Positions 48,301 through 59,300 of a DNA stretch of 64,000 nt are shown here, piece after piece. This stretch comes from Ornithodoros turicata (lineage: Eukaryota; Arthropoda; Arachnida; Ixodida; Argasidae), in assembly GCF_037126465.1 (NCBI RefSeq), contig NC_088202.1:88454160-88518159 (forward strand), written 5' to 3'. Within the stretch, counting starts at the first letter, position 1, and every line of letters begins with the position of its first letter. The position numbers and the translations under genes are program-made. Below the pieces are notes generated by a model. That model was given only the letters and a program-made list of their open reading frames with translations. It was not told the DNA's origin and ran no database searches.

Positions 48301-49012
48301 CATTGATTGGCACAAAAAAAAAAGGCATGTCAGTCCCAAACTACTCGGGACTGGCTACTCCAGTAGGCCTTATTTAGGGCTCATTATATGTAGCGTGTAG
48401 AGGTTTGGTTGTTTCCTAGTTGGGTGGTTTTTTGGCTACGAATAGTTTGGTCTTCGTGTGACATCATAGTAACTTGCGCGATTTCACTTCGCAATAGCTG
48501 TTCTTGCATCCACCGAAATATCATCTGGCCTTAAAAACGCTTCCGTTACTTAATTCGTTTAACCAACAGCCCGGTTAGATTGAAGCAATAGCCTCAGGGC
48601 GGGGGTCACTGATGTCTTGAACAGAGACTGTTCTTCTACCGTCCGTGCGGTTAGTGGTAATTGAAGGACTGCGAATTGAATTATTAGTGCGGAGTTATGA
48701 CTATAGTAATTGGATGCAGACCATTACTATTATTATATTACTATTATTAAAAATATACTGCACGTGCAGCTTCGTTTTTCGTCACCTTCTCGTGTGATTT
48801 TTTTTATTATTTTATTATTATTATTATATCGTGGCGTCACTCAAAAGCACCTGGGCGTATTGCATCTAGTAATCATTATTCGCTGCGTGTTACATTTGTT
48901 TTCACCCTCGACTTCCCAACATCGCATCCAATTATCCCGTGTCTCCCCTGCCGTGCACGAAATCAACTTCTTAATCTGCCACGCATGCTTTTAATTCTTG
49001 GCTCATTCCTCT
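45351..49012. other. Non-coding stretch
   Basis: ORFs of up to 160 codons (45916-46398, -) without recognisable domains. The + ORF at 46452-46763 is Cys/His-rich (FCLFCTYGFCRKIKCHHC) but unsupported otherwise. An (ATT)n run lies at 48797-48828 and a LINE tail at 48312. Confidence 0.4.
48312..48370 (-). mobile_element. Tail-only LINE copy
   Basis: On the minus strand: ACTGGAGTAGCCAGTCCCG, TTTGGGACTGACATGCC, then a run of ten T. Same tail as 17101-17647. Confidence 0.6.
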
Positions 49013-49177
49013 AGCTTTCCACGAACTCATCGTCCACAACGGTGCGGAAATCGTCTGCCCATGCTGGGGCTGCGCACGCAGAGCGATGATCTGTGCTGAG
49101 CACAGGCAGCTCCTCGTTCATGAGATGGCAAAGCTGTACCTCAATCATCCAATATATGCGGCTTTCGTTTGGAGGAG
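49013..49177 (+). other. Candidate exon, strand uncertain
   Basis: A strong acceptor (TTGGCTCATTCCTCTAG) precedes an open + frame containing AEIVCPCWGCARRAM and MAKLYLNHPIY, with a possible weak donor (GTTTAAGG) after 49177. On -, the same DNA is open up to a stop at 49011 (ending DDFRTVVDDEFVES) with similar codon bias. Only one can be real, and I favour neither strongly. No domain recognised. Confidence 0.25.
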
Positions 49178-49459
49178 GTTTAAGGATGATATCGCGTGCT
49201 GCGGGAGCACCGTGGCATGTCCATATTCTCTCCGAGGAGGAGAAATAGATGTAATAAACGGCAGGGGGCAGCAAAAACCGTTTAGCGGAGGAAGGGCTTT
49301 TTTACTTGCCAGTCTGATGGAAGACGTTTTTTCCCACAGCTTCTTTTGGCTTTATGTCTCTTATGTCTCTTTATGCCTCTTATGGCGTAAAGTGATTTCC
49401 CGGTTTCTGTGGCGTCTTTCAATTTCTTGTTACGCGTTCCTTTAATTCACAGCTGGTTG

Positions 49460-49572
49460 GCGTGTACGTGTGGAATTTTACGGCAATGCGTCGTATCTGA
49501 AAGCGTGCACAAGAAAGCATGTTTTCGCGTACTGACACCATGCAGCGCGCCCGACCAGAAAATGTAAGGACG
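49460..49572 (+). other. Candidate Cys-rich exon
   Basis: After an acceptor-like CCTTTAATTCACAG, one + frame (near 49453-49572) stays open to a donor-like GTAAGG and contains ACTCGILRQC and ACFRVLTPCSAPDQ. A second + frame (YGNASYLKACTRKH) and a minus ORF overlap it, so assignment is weak. Confidence 0.2.
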
Positions 49573-49711
49573 CAATGAACGTGATAGATAAGGTAGGATA
49601 CAGGTGGTCCGGCGGTCCAAATTATCCACAGTCCTACCCTGCGGCACGTGCAGTATGTCGCCACATAAAATAGGCTGACACACCTGACGTGTAAACCTAC
49701 ACCTATTACAG

Positions 49712-49804
49712 GATATTATGCAGGCAAGATCGTGGACTATATCCATGACGACGAAAGCGTGAGCTTCGACCCAAGCTCGGGCTCCATCGTCATAGAAAAT
49801 GCAC
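49712..49804 (+). CDS. Candidate internal exon
   Basis: 93 bp between an acceptor (ACACCTATTACAG) and a consensus donor (CAC then GTACGT). Only one + frame is open across the whole exon. It encodes YYAGKIVDYIHDDES then a Ser-rich turn and IVIENA, and its codons are strongly purine-first and GC-ending. It enters needing two bases and leaves one base over, compatible with the next candidate exon at 49997. The preceding 59 bp (49653-49711) start GTATGT and end TTACAG, a possible short intron. The 100-codon minus ORF over part of the area is an alternative. The gene is not recognised with confidence. Confidence 0.4.
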
Positions 49805-49996
49805 GTACGTGCAAGTCAAGCCAAATTTGTCTCCGTGCTTTCTTTTTCGTCTAATATAATCAAATAATTCTGGAATTTTTCGAGTGAGTAGGTTTAACCG
49901 TAAACTGTTTTCTTTTTTTGAATAAGTAGCAGAAGACGACGGCCACCAATTCCAACGTCTCACCAACACACCGTTTTTCGTTACCTTTTGTTGTAG

Positions 49997-50054
49997 AACA
50001 TACATCGTGCACCTGCAGAAAATGCAGCAAGACGAAATTAACACACGCCTGCAG
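49997..50054 (+). CDS. Candidate internal exon with Cys-x-Cys-x2-Cys
   Basis: 58 bp between a very good acceptor (TTACCTTTTGTTGTAG) and donor (CAG then GTTGGT). In the frame set by 49712-49804 it encodes HTSCTCRKCSKTK and a further Cys eight residues later. A His-Thr-Ser-Cys-x-Cys end after a beta-strand-like IVIENA segment is reminiscent of the last strand of cystine-knot growth factors (PDGF/VEGF or related families). The characteristic upstream Gly-Cys-Cys part was not found, so this is a suggestion only. No downstream exon could be joined. Confidence 0.35.
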
Positions 50055-51253
50055 GTTGGTGACAGCGGATAAGCCATAGTCTTACCGAGGCTCTGGCCCA
50101 CCTGAGCTGCAGAAAAGGGGGTCTCTAATAAGAACACTGTATACGCGGTCCTGTACTGTACCGGTCTCTGCTATCTTTAGCTTCCACGTGCGAGTTACAA
50201 AATGGAAATCACATACAACACTTGTTTCTGCTGAGAACTCTGTGTCTACTGCGCCTCCTTGCTGACCACTTTATCTGTTAATACAGGATATCTATACATT
50301 GACATACGACTTTTACACAGGCGTTGTACCGCCGTTCGGTGTTTTCACTAGCAATATCATCTTGTTGGGTATCGGTATTGGGGTAGACCACAGTTCACGT
50401 GGCGAATTTCCCCATTCATCATCGTCATTATATTTGCTGCTCTCGTTTGTTTGCATCTTATCGCTTCTGCGTTGAAATGACTATGCAGTGCCAGTGACAA
50501 GGGAAGTGCCTCAGGACGACAGCCGCCGATATTTCGAACAGAGACTGTTCTTCTTCTGGGTTCACTGTGTTTTCTACCTTTCTGTGTGCAGTGTCAGGTA
50601 CTGCGAGAAAGATAGGGACAATACCATCTTACCCTGTTATATACTGTATGATTTCATTAGTGTTATAATTTCATGAAACATTAGTGTTGAAACATGAAAC
50701 ATGAAAAATTAGTGTTATAGTGCATGTACTTTCCGCTACCGTGTTATGTCGCGTCTTCAGGATAACGCCCGGATATGTAAGGACATCAAAGCCGTGTCAA
50801 AACAACGCATAACTCACTGATATCGCGCGAGAGTATCATAACTCCAGCTACAGGAGATGCAACTCGAATAGCATATTACACATCTTGGGGTTTTTGTTTG
50901 CTGTTTGATTGGCTTTTCCTATTTGCTCTTCTTTTTGTGTGTGTTAGAAGGGCAGCCTGTCCCAACTGATCTTCGTATTTTTCTGTTTTCAATCTATCAA
51001 ATAGCACTGAGGGTGTCCGAGCGGCTAAGTATGTGACATAATGGGACCTTTCCTTGTCGTTCCCTTATTCGTTCTGCTTCTCTTACGCTTTATACAAATA
51101 TGAAAGTACAGCATTCTGCATAGCCGAACAACACATGCGCCGCTCTGCGCATGCTTGAGGATACGAGACGAACGTGTTGTCGGTTTGAATCACGTTGTCG
51201 CGGTTTCCTTAGTGCACCGCGACTTGCCTATCATGCTTGCATGTCAGCTACTC
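50055..51253. other. Non-coding stretch
   Basis: A ~25-bp unit (ATTAGTGTT with CATGAAA) is repeated about three times at 50655-50720. A tRNA-like A-box word (GTGTCCGAGCGGCTAAGTAT) at 51010 and a B-box-like word (GTCGGTTTGAATCACG) at 51179 may be the ends of a disrupted SINE head. No gene recognised. Confidence 0.35.
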
Positions 51254-51382
51254 CCCAAGCAGCACAACGTCATGGACCAATATTGGCTAGATATTGGAAA
51301 TACTGGTCCAACAATGGTCCAGTATCGAGTCAGCATTGCCGACATCCAGCCAATATTGGGCCACGATGTGGTGCTGCTTGGG
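51254..51382. mobile_element. CCAATATTGG-type MITE, short copy
   Basis: 129 bp with inverted ends CCCAAGCAGCAC/GTGCTGCTTGGG and an interior of repeated CCAATATTGG and ATTGG-CCA words. Related to 58594-58823. No target duplication or ORF. Confidence 0.8.
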
Positions 51383-54012
51383 CCGCCGATTCGTTTAAAT
51401 GGAACATCTGTTCCTTATTTTATCCTTTGCTGTTGACTCTGGAACCACACCGTCTACGTTTTCAAAGCTTTTATGCGTCAACTATACGCATGTACACTAG
51501 AGCAAGCAGCATGAGAAAGTCCGAACGTTTCAGAAAAACGCACTGCTTCTACTTCAAACTTTTTTTTTCTCGTTCGCCATATTGAACAGGTTTTCCATCT
51601 CCCTGTTCGAATAAACGATTCCTGTTTCCCGTGCACGTTCAGCATTATCTCTTCGTTGTGATTCAAATTTTCTTCCGCTAATGATGGCCAAGCAGAAAAG
51701 CTTCTGCGTATTTACAAGTTTAATTGAGCGCTGCTCGCTTGATGGTGCAACTTCGCCGAACGCTCGATAATGTAAGAAAGTTAGCGAACTGTGTAACCGT
51801 ACGTATCTAGGGTAATATATGAATGCACATCGTGATTTATTATGGCATCGACGTTGACTCATCTATACATTGGAACTAGGCATACTAAATGCTAATTACC
51901 AATTACTCGTCGAACTTTCTGCAGGCAATACGAAGACTTATGATTCTGTAGACCGAAAGCGATAGTTGATGAATGGTTCGCCAAGAAAAGCTGTGCTTCA
52001 CGTGCAGTATAGGAGTCCATTCGGTACGTTTGGACTGAACACGTTTCGTTGACTTTGACTGAGTACATTGCTCAAGAAGCCACCCGAAAAGTTTTGATGC
52101 AGAAGGTTTTTATGCAAAGTCAACCTTGTACTCCCTCGCTGTATCTTCAACGTCAACCAATCTAGCCATTCACTTGTCCATGTGTGTGACCCTTTGCAGT
52201 CGTGCCTCAGCTACACGGAGAGCAGAATCTCATGAGGGCTGTTTCTGCGAACAACTGCAAAGAATTCGATAACAGCGTCTGAAAGGTACGCCAAGCAGTT
52301 TGTTGCTTGTAAACCCAACGCAACATGTTGTACAAGTGCCAGAGCATTCTTAATAATTTCGATTCGCTAGCAAAATTGCGGTAAATGTTTTCGAGGTGAC
52401 ATTTACGACATCCGCGATAGAGTTTTGCCGCGCCAAATTTGGCGAGCGATGCGAAATTGGTGACAACTTCGACACAGAGTTGCCCGTAGTTTTCAACTTT
52501 AATTTTATGAAAAACTACGAGTGCAATTGGGAAGAAAATTGCGACGTTGGAGTACTGAGGGACCCGACTATCGTAAAAATGAATTCTCGAAGATTGCACG
52601 TCTACTGCTTCACGGAACCTTTAAGAGCTTACAAGTTTTCCAACCTCCTGGATGTAAACGGATTTATAGGAAAGTATAGTACGTTAGACGGCGTGTCGAA
52701 CGGAATACTTTGCGGCACTAATTAAGCCGCTTAAGGAATCTAGTTTTATTTATATTGTTCGATTATTCTTACGTTGCTTCGACAGTTCGAACGTACAGCT
52801 TTATTTACAACAGAGTCCTCTCGCCTATAGTGTGATATAAGCCCGCCAAACGCACGATAACCATGCAGCTCGCTTTCCTGTACCTATCATTATCCGTCTG
52901 TGGAAATGGTATCGACGTCTGCCGGCTGCTGGTGACCTTTACGAAACATGGGTTATGCTCTGAATGCACGGTTGGGCGGATGGCATAATTACGCTCACAA
53001 TCTGTATTCAAAAGGGCACGACATTCCATAGTGGAGAGCCACGCTCTCCTTTCTTCCATGCTGATTGTTCCAGTTGGCGATTCCGAAACGGTTATTCTAT
53101 TATGCCATTTGGGAAATTAAGTGAGCATCAGTTGCCTGCTCGATTGAGAGATTATACGATATGGGAGCCGCATTGAGTTGCACGGCGATGAGCGAGGACC
53201 GTGTCCTGTTACGAGAGCAACTGTAAGTGCTTCACCGTGTCCAAAGGATTTAGTAGTGACCCGGGAAACGAAAGAACAGGACGTACGTATCCCATGTCAG
53301 GAGCTCTTAGTTTTTCGCAGTTCCATCAGCGTTTTTACTTCTGTAGTGTGCACCGAAGAAAACCAATATACCAAACGATTGAATCAAGCGCTGGAAGTAA
53401 TTTTGATACGCGAGATATATGCTAAATTGATATAATAACAATAATTCGTGACGTTACGTCGCGAGACGACTACATACTAAGTTGAAATTTAATAATCATT
53501 GTCCAGCTAGGTCGCACGTATCTTTTCTTTTCGCTATTTGCTTATACCGTTTTTCGTTAGGATATCATTAATTCCAGAAATCAAATACGCACGCATATAG
53601 GCACACTGTGTTCGTCTCCCTTTAACGCGTGTACGTGAAAGCATAACGCTGCTCAGACTTGCATGTGCCAGTTACTGACGCACTGTCCCGGCTTTCGGTG
53701 CTGTTTTCAGTATTTAAAATTCATTCCAGTACACGGGTGACATATGATAGGAAGCGTGCTGTTCTCACCACCAAGGCGTCTTCGATTGTTTGCTTTGCCA
53801 GGATGGAGTGGTTTTAATGCCATGACAAGCGAATGACAAACGATCGCCCTTCTCTCTGCGACCTTCTGAACGGAACAAATGGACTTCGCGGAGCTGGGCT
53901 CTCGCGGATTATGTATAGTTCGTCGTTTTAAATGCGCCAATGAGCAGGCCGTCACGAAGTTTACATTCGTGTTTTATAGTTAACAAGTGCGCGTTGTCTA
54001 ATAAGTCATGCC
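51383..54012. other. Non-coding stretch
   Basis: ORFs of up to 130 codons on both strands (52207-52599 -, 52396-52725 +) lie opposite each other and match nothing I know. A 25-bp word near 53445 resembles the family 2 SINE end but is too short to call. Confidence 0.4.
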
Positions 54013-54278
54013 AGATAAATGTGAAAGACAATTACACCGGAGCGAACTTGCATTCGAAGTTTTACAGCAAGCCGAGTAGCAAAGGCGTAGTAAACCTACA
54101 GCGCGAATATACCGAAACTCATCCAGCTCTGACGCCACTGTAGGCGTCTCCTCCAGTGAGGCTGCGCGGGAGAGGTCACCAGCTTACGACTTCCAATGGG
54201 AATTGCCGAGCTTTCTGACGTGTTCCGTACGTGTGTTCGAGGGACTATATCTCGCCAAGGACGACACGTAGAAAAAGA
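54013..54278 (+). repeat. Dispersed repeat, copy 2
   Basis: Same repeat as 4988-5268, in the same orientation: AAAGACAATTACACCGGAGC, GAAGTTTTACAGCAAG, GCTCTGACGCCACTG, CCAGTGAGGCTGCG, TTCCAATGGGAATTG. No ORF. Confidence 0.7.
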
Positions 54279-56107
54279 ATTCCTTTTTCGTCAATACTCC
54301 GGCGAGAAGTACAATGTGTGCATGATGTAATTCACCGCATATATCAAAATGTCATAACGCTTTGAACTGTACCTCGTGCCCACCGTGATTATTATGGTAA
54401 CCTACGCGAATTCGCAGCAGATCGGTGGTCTGCGAATTACTGCGAGTCACGAAGTATCTTGTGTTTCGTCAACGGAGGCGTGGAGAGCTTGGATTTTTGA
54501 AGTTGTTCTTTTTCTATTTCTTTGTAGGAGCGACAGTTGTTATCGATGCAGCCGTGACAACCACGCGACTTAACCTATATACCTTCAGACCACTCCTGTC
54601 TTAGACATTCATAACCTTTCTGCCCATTCGCTATCGAAAACCGGTGTCACAGTCATCATCTATTTGTTGTTATCGTTGTTGTTGCTATCGAAAGAAGCAA
54701 ATGGACCGGATATATTTTCCCGCATATATCCAGGCTCCAGACTTAGCGTCGAGATATCTCTCTTTGCAGGGTTTCCTGACGATCGCGCATCCACTTGTAC
54801 CTTCAAAATATTTCACAACTCGCATTTATCACGCATTCAGGAGAACCACTGCTGCATAGCGGATTCACGCGAGATCTATCTATTTTTGAAGCAATCCGCG
54901 TTTGTCAAAACATGACTGTGGCAGGCTTTTTATAAATTGAAACCGTTCGTCTTATTCTCTCGTCATCCTCCTCAATGCAGACAGAGCGGGTCCCCGTGAC
55001 GTGACCACGTGCCCCCCCTCCCCCAAATGCTCAATATTTCTGTCACCGGACACGCACAGAGCATGGCTGGACGACGTCCCCAGAATGCAGCGTTGGGCCC
55101 CAATTTCATATGGACGGCGCACGTATATATCTATGGAGCTATATATAGATAAATGGGATTCCTCATATACGAACGCAAGAAAAGCCCCAGGAGTTTGGGG
55201 GAGCGTCCGGTGGGCTTTGTAAATGCAAAAACTGGACATTCCAGCGACGCCGGCTTCCATTGGCATCTCTTCATGCATGTCTTCGATTGCCTGCGATTCC
55301 TGGAGTATTCTCATGCGGGCGTCTGCTTGCCCTCCCATCCCTCCCAACCGTCTTTTTTTTTACATTTTATTTCTGTACGCGTTTTGAATCATTTCCTGTA
55401 TCGTGGTGTATTGGATAGGTTCCGTCCATTCTGAGTATTTTCCTCGCAGTTTTTGGCCCCGCGGTCGTAGAATGGAGCGCCATCTCATCTTCTAGAGGCC
55501 CCGCAGCAAACATTTTATTTCTCTGGTCCGACACAAAAGGAGAGATACTTCACTGCGTGGGCTTACGCTCGAGAAAATTCGGTACTTCGTTCAGGTGGCT
55601 CGGTGGTGGTGTTAAAAGGTACGAGAGAATAGGAACATTTTAACTATTGACAGTTTACGTTCTTCACAGCGCGCTCTTGTATACTACATTTATTGCTTCT
55701 CTTTCTCCTGCTGACTGCGCGTCGAACGGCTCGAGCTTGTATGCCGAAAATGACGATAATTCATGTTCTGCTAACGTGACCCGTAGATGTGATTCCCAGC
55801 ACAACTCCCATAGCACAATACTCATTAGTGTCCACCCATTCCATAGGAAACCCTGTCCACTCGTTTCGTGTCAGTGCAGGCTGTTCTCTGTCATTCGGGA
55901 ACGAAAAACGAGTTTTAAAAAATACAATTCGAGTCGAAGAAAACGCGATAGTAGTACGCTTTGCGAGTGAGAACAAAGTTAGATTTCACAGTATGCTATC
56001 CGTCTTTATGGTATCAACGTGAAATTTCGCCAAAGTCTCAGTCACCTTTGGGATTTCCTGTCATCAACAGGCCTCTCCACCCTGCTTTGATCACCTGAAC
56101 CCTCATC
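54279..56107. other. Non-coding stretch
   Basis: ORFs of up to 131 codons, none recognisable. TATATA-rich partial palindrome near 55125-55152. Confidence 0.4.
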
Positions 56108-56190
56108 TCCATCATCATCATCATCTTTCACTATCTACAAATGGCACTGGGGCAGCGCTCAGCCTGCTGGCCGGCATCAGCCTCATGTCA
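56108..56190 (+). repeat. LINE-tail-like repeat
   Basis: (CAT)n-type run, AATGGCACTGGGGCAGCGCT, CAGCCTGCTGGCCGGCAT, TCATGTCATCATCG; related to 12880-12984. Confidence 0.4.
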
Positions 56191-56439
56191 TCATCGTCTG
56201 CGTCGTCGTGCATGCGCGCGCGCCACAATCGCGCATTCCTCGGCGCATTTTGCAGCAACGAACACATACGCGAAGCTCCCCCCGTTACAACACAGCTCGC
56301 ACCAAGTTGTCTCTGTTGTCTGTTGTCTCATTCTGCGTCTTCCTTTTCCATTTTGTAACGAAGGCATCAACCGTATTTGCGCTCCGTACCTCAATAATAA
56401 TGACAATAATAACTCAGACCTTTGGGCTAGTTGGTATTC

Positions 56440-56911
56440 CATAGTTGATAGTGCGAAAAGCGCTGCAATGTGATACAGGACGGACGGTGAAGAGACAAAA
56501 ACAGAACAAGCGCCACTAGCAACTTTAATGCAAGAATGAGACACAGTACACTGGTACGGGTAACAACCATAAAGAGCCCTCTCAAACACGCCTTCAAATC
56601 GTGTGCTCATCCCGCTGAGAGAGAGAGAGTGATTTGAAGGAGTGTCTGAGAGGGGGGTCGGGGGGGGGGGAGGCGTATGTTTATTGAAAAAAGAAAGGGA
56701 GGAAATGTTAGTCAGGCGTTGGCCGACTTGCCATTTCTTAAAAAAAGAAGAAACAAAACAAACAAACAAAAGGATTCTTTATGGTTTTTACCTGTACCAG
56801 TGTGCTGTGTCTCACTCTTGCATTAAAGTTGCTAGTGGCGCTTGTTGTGTTTTTGTCTCTTCATCGTCCGTCCTGTATCACTTTGCAGCGCTTTTCGTAC
56901 TATCAGCTATG
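56440..56911. mobile_element. Fold-back element, 137-bp arms
   Basis: The left arm (56440-56576) and right arm (56774-56911) are inverted copies with about 90% identity. Both contain GCGCCACTAGCAACTTTAAT or its complement and the GACGGACG-GAAGAGACAAAAACA words. The spacer holds a second, smaller inverted repeat (CCCTCTCAAACACGCCTTCAAATC at 56577-56600 against GATTTGAAGGAGTGTCTGAGAGGG) around (GA)n. The two large overlapping ORFs on opposite strands result from the fold-back. Confidence 0.85.
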
Positions 56912-57524
56912 ATAATAATAATTTTGAGTATATTTATACGTAAGGATGAGACCTTACGTGTACATTATCCATTAGCTAGACTGCATTAGCCGCGTTACCT
57001 ATACGCTCTTCATATTTACACCCTAAAGGCTTTCTTCACAAATCTTTCTTCGCAAATGACCCGGACAGCTTCCCTGCTCTGCCGCTTCCATTTGAAAAAG
57101 AGCATATGTTCCCATACACGGCAATGGCGAAGTGAGGTCTTATCATTTAGTTAAACGAAAGTGACAGTGTATCATCTATGTAAAGAGCGGAAAGTCGACG
57201 GCAATAGTAGGAGAGCAGCAGATAATGGTGCGTTGGTTAGACAGTATATGATGTAACATATCTAGATTATAGTGTTGATCTTGTGGCGTTGCTCCATCAA
57301 CGTGAGCGGCTCATTGAAATGTGATATCTGCCTGGGAGTATTCCTAACTTACGATTCTCCAGCTCGCAGACATGCAGCACAAGGACAAACGTCCGTTTTT
57401 CTTTTTCTTTCTTTTTTTTCGCTGATATCGCCAAGGGCCAGGCAAATCTAAGCGGGGAAAGTGCCGGAGTTTCCTATATACGCGGCGAAGCGCCTTGGCA
57501 TCTTGGCTCGTGCATAAAGCAGAG
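56912..57524. other. Non-coding stretch
   Basis: No ORF or repeat recognised. Confidence 0.4.
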
Positions 57525-57539
57525 ACACGTATTTTTATA

Positions 57540-57842
57540 CCAGCGGCATGACCGAGAGGCTTAAGGCGTCCCGCTCGTTGGTGGTAGTCAAGGTCGTGCT
57601 GAAGACCGGGAGGTGATGGGTTCGAATCCAACCACCGGCTGGTGCTGTCTGAGATTTTTCCTCCGTTTTCCGAAGCCTTTCCAGTCGAATGTCGGTACAA
57701 TTCCCCCTGAAGTCGACCCATGACGCATACTAACCCCCTCTCCCCCACTTCTTTCTGCTGTCCCCTCTCCATCTGCCCACATCCGTACCCCGCTCATAGC
57801 CGCAGTTGCTTCGATGCGCTAACACGGAATTAAAAAAAGAAA
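57540..57842 (+). mobile_element. tRNA-derived SINE, full length with TSD
   Basis: 303 bp with imperfect 15-bp target duplications (ACACGTATTTTTATA at 57525-57539, ACACGTGTTTTTGTA at 57843-57857). The head GCATGACCGAGAGGCTTAAG-GC and GGGTTCGAATCCAACC are A and B boxes of a class II (Leu/Ser-like) tRNA with a long variable region. The body shares TTTTCCGAAGCCTTTCCAG, GAAGTCGACCCATGACGCAT and the CTAACACGGAATTAAAAAAA tail with the copy at 24369. The 142-codon minus ORF across it is spurious. Confidence 0.92.
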
Positions 57843-57857
57843 ACACGTGTTTTTGTA

Positions 57858-58593
57858 TTCCCGTCAAATTGAAAGTTGAACACACAGCTCTTTGAATCCA
57901 GCACTATCCCTGAATTTGAAAATAAATATATAAAATAAAACAAAGCAATTTAAAAATATTTCTTGGCACCAGTATACCCCTCTGAATATGCTATACCGTA
58001 CATGTGCCTTCTTTACACTGGTCTCAGCTGCTGTTCTTACATCCACCATAGATAGGTGCTTTCTTCGGCAAATAGGGACAGTCAAGGCTGGAGTAGCTTC
58101 ACGATACAGCTACTGCGGTGGATTCATTGTGCCCACTTGAGGGTTCTGTAGTATGGTGGTGAGTCCCCATAGCGCCCCGTCATTTCCTCCTGTACTGGTA
58201 CTATCCTGAGACTGGCATCCGATAGAGGAACGTTACGGGCGAAAGCCAATCACCAGCCCATGCAGGAGCGAGGAGGAGATAGCGCAGCATATGATAAACA
58301 TCGCTTAGTGATTTTTATCGCTGCCACCAAATAGAGAAGCCGAGTCGAAAGTGAGAGCGGAGGCCCATGTGTGCCCGCGTTTTTGGATGCAACAACGTGA
58401 GTCTCCTTCTATCTTGATGGACGCACTTGAAAGTGTCGAAATTTAGAATTACTCTAAAACCAGAAGTAGTCACGAACACTACAGATTACGGACTGCTTGC
58501 CTTTCAGTGTCCTCAGGGCCGTATTCTTAACCGAGCCTCGACTCGGCCCTCCTCGAGACCAGTTTTGTGCGTAAAAGTCATGTACTGTCCCAA
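57858..58593. other. Non-coding stretch
   Basis: No ORF or repeat recognised. Confidence 0.4.
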
Positions 58594-58823
58594 CCCAAGC
58601 AGCATAATATACTGGCCCGATAATGGCTGTATATCGGCAATGCTGCTCAAATATTGGGCCAATATGGCCAACGTTGAGCCAAGATTGGACCAAAATATGG
58701 TGCAGCACAGTATATTTGCCAAATACTGCCTGGATATTAGCAATACTGATAAAATATTGATCCAGTAGTAGACCAGTATTGCCGATATTCAATCTGTTGG
58801 CGAATCCAAGATGTGCTGCTCAG
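58594..58823. mobile_element. CCAATATTGG-type MITE, long copy
   Basis: Starts CCCAAGCAGCATAATATACT and ends near TGTGCTGCTCAGG. The interior repeats ATATTGGCCAATATGGCC and AATACTG words, making all frames ORF-rich on both strands. Related to 51254-51382. Confidence 0.7.
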
Positions 58824-59207
58824 GTAGAAGTGCTCTCTTTTTCTTTTTTTCTTGGATATATATTTTCGCGTGCCGCCCTGAAATCGCGAATATAGCTTTC
58901 CGCGAATACATCCGTTGACATGGCGTGCAACACGTTCGACGTTACGCGTTTAAGATAAACACCGTTCTCGTTCTACAGTATGTCGGGAGCTTTAGTGCTT
59001 TGCCGGGAATCCTTTGGCTTTGTCATACAGTTCGTGTAATGCATTGCAGGAATTCAATCTTACGACATCCTTCTTGAACTATCATCTGAGCTTAGACAGT
59101 CAACATCTTTCCCTAATTTATGTTAACGCGAATAATTTTTCGAGGCAGTTCTGCCCAAAACGGCAAAAAATATTTTTCAAACAAAAAGAGAAAATACTTT
59201 TATAATA

Positions 59208-59300
59208 CAGCTTGGCACAAAAGTTCACGGAACACCGCAGGGTTGTATTTCTCTATTGGAGCGACACCCTAGCAGCAAGCAGGAGCGGACACACACACTG
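59208..59300 (+). mobile_element. Tc1/mariner-like terminal fragment
   Basis: TACAG, TTGG-ACAAAAGTTCACGGAACAC, then GGAGCGACACCCTAGCAGC aligns with the left arm of the MITE at 3421. The opposite terminus was not found within the next kilobase. Confidence 0.6.

Noticed and set aside
51010..51195. tRNA gene
   Set aside because: A-box-like and B-box-like words are about 150 bp apart with no cloverleaf between them; at best a disrupted SINE head.
53439..53475. SINE family 2 fragment
   Set aside because: The match to TTACGTCGCGA and neighbours is too short to distinguish from chance.
56191..56769. 192-codon minus ORF
   Set aside because: Half of it mirrors the + ORF at 56642-56989 because both lie in the fold-back arms; not a gene.
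57344..57772. 142-codon minus ORF
   Set aside because: It overlaps the full-length SINE at 57540-57842; similar frames occur in other copies of the same SINE.
58427..58792. Three overlapping ORFs of 76-113 codons on both strands
   Set aside because: They arise from the repetitive ATATTGG interior of the element at 58594-58823.
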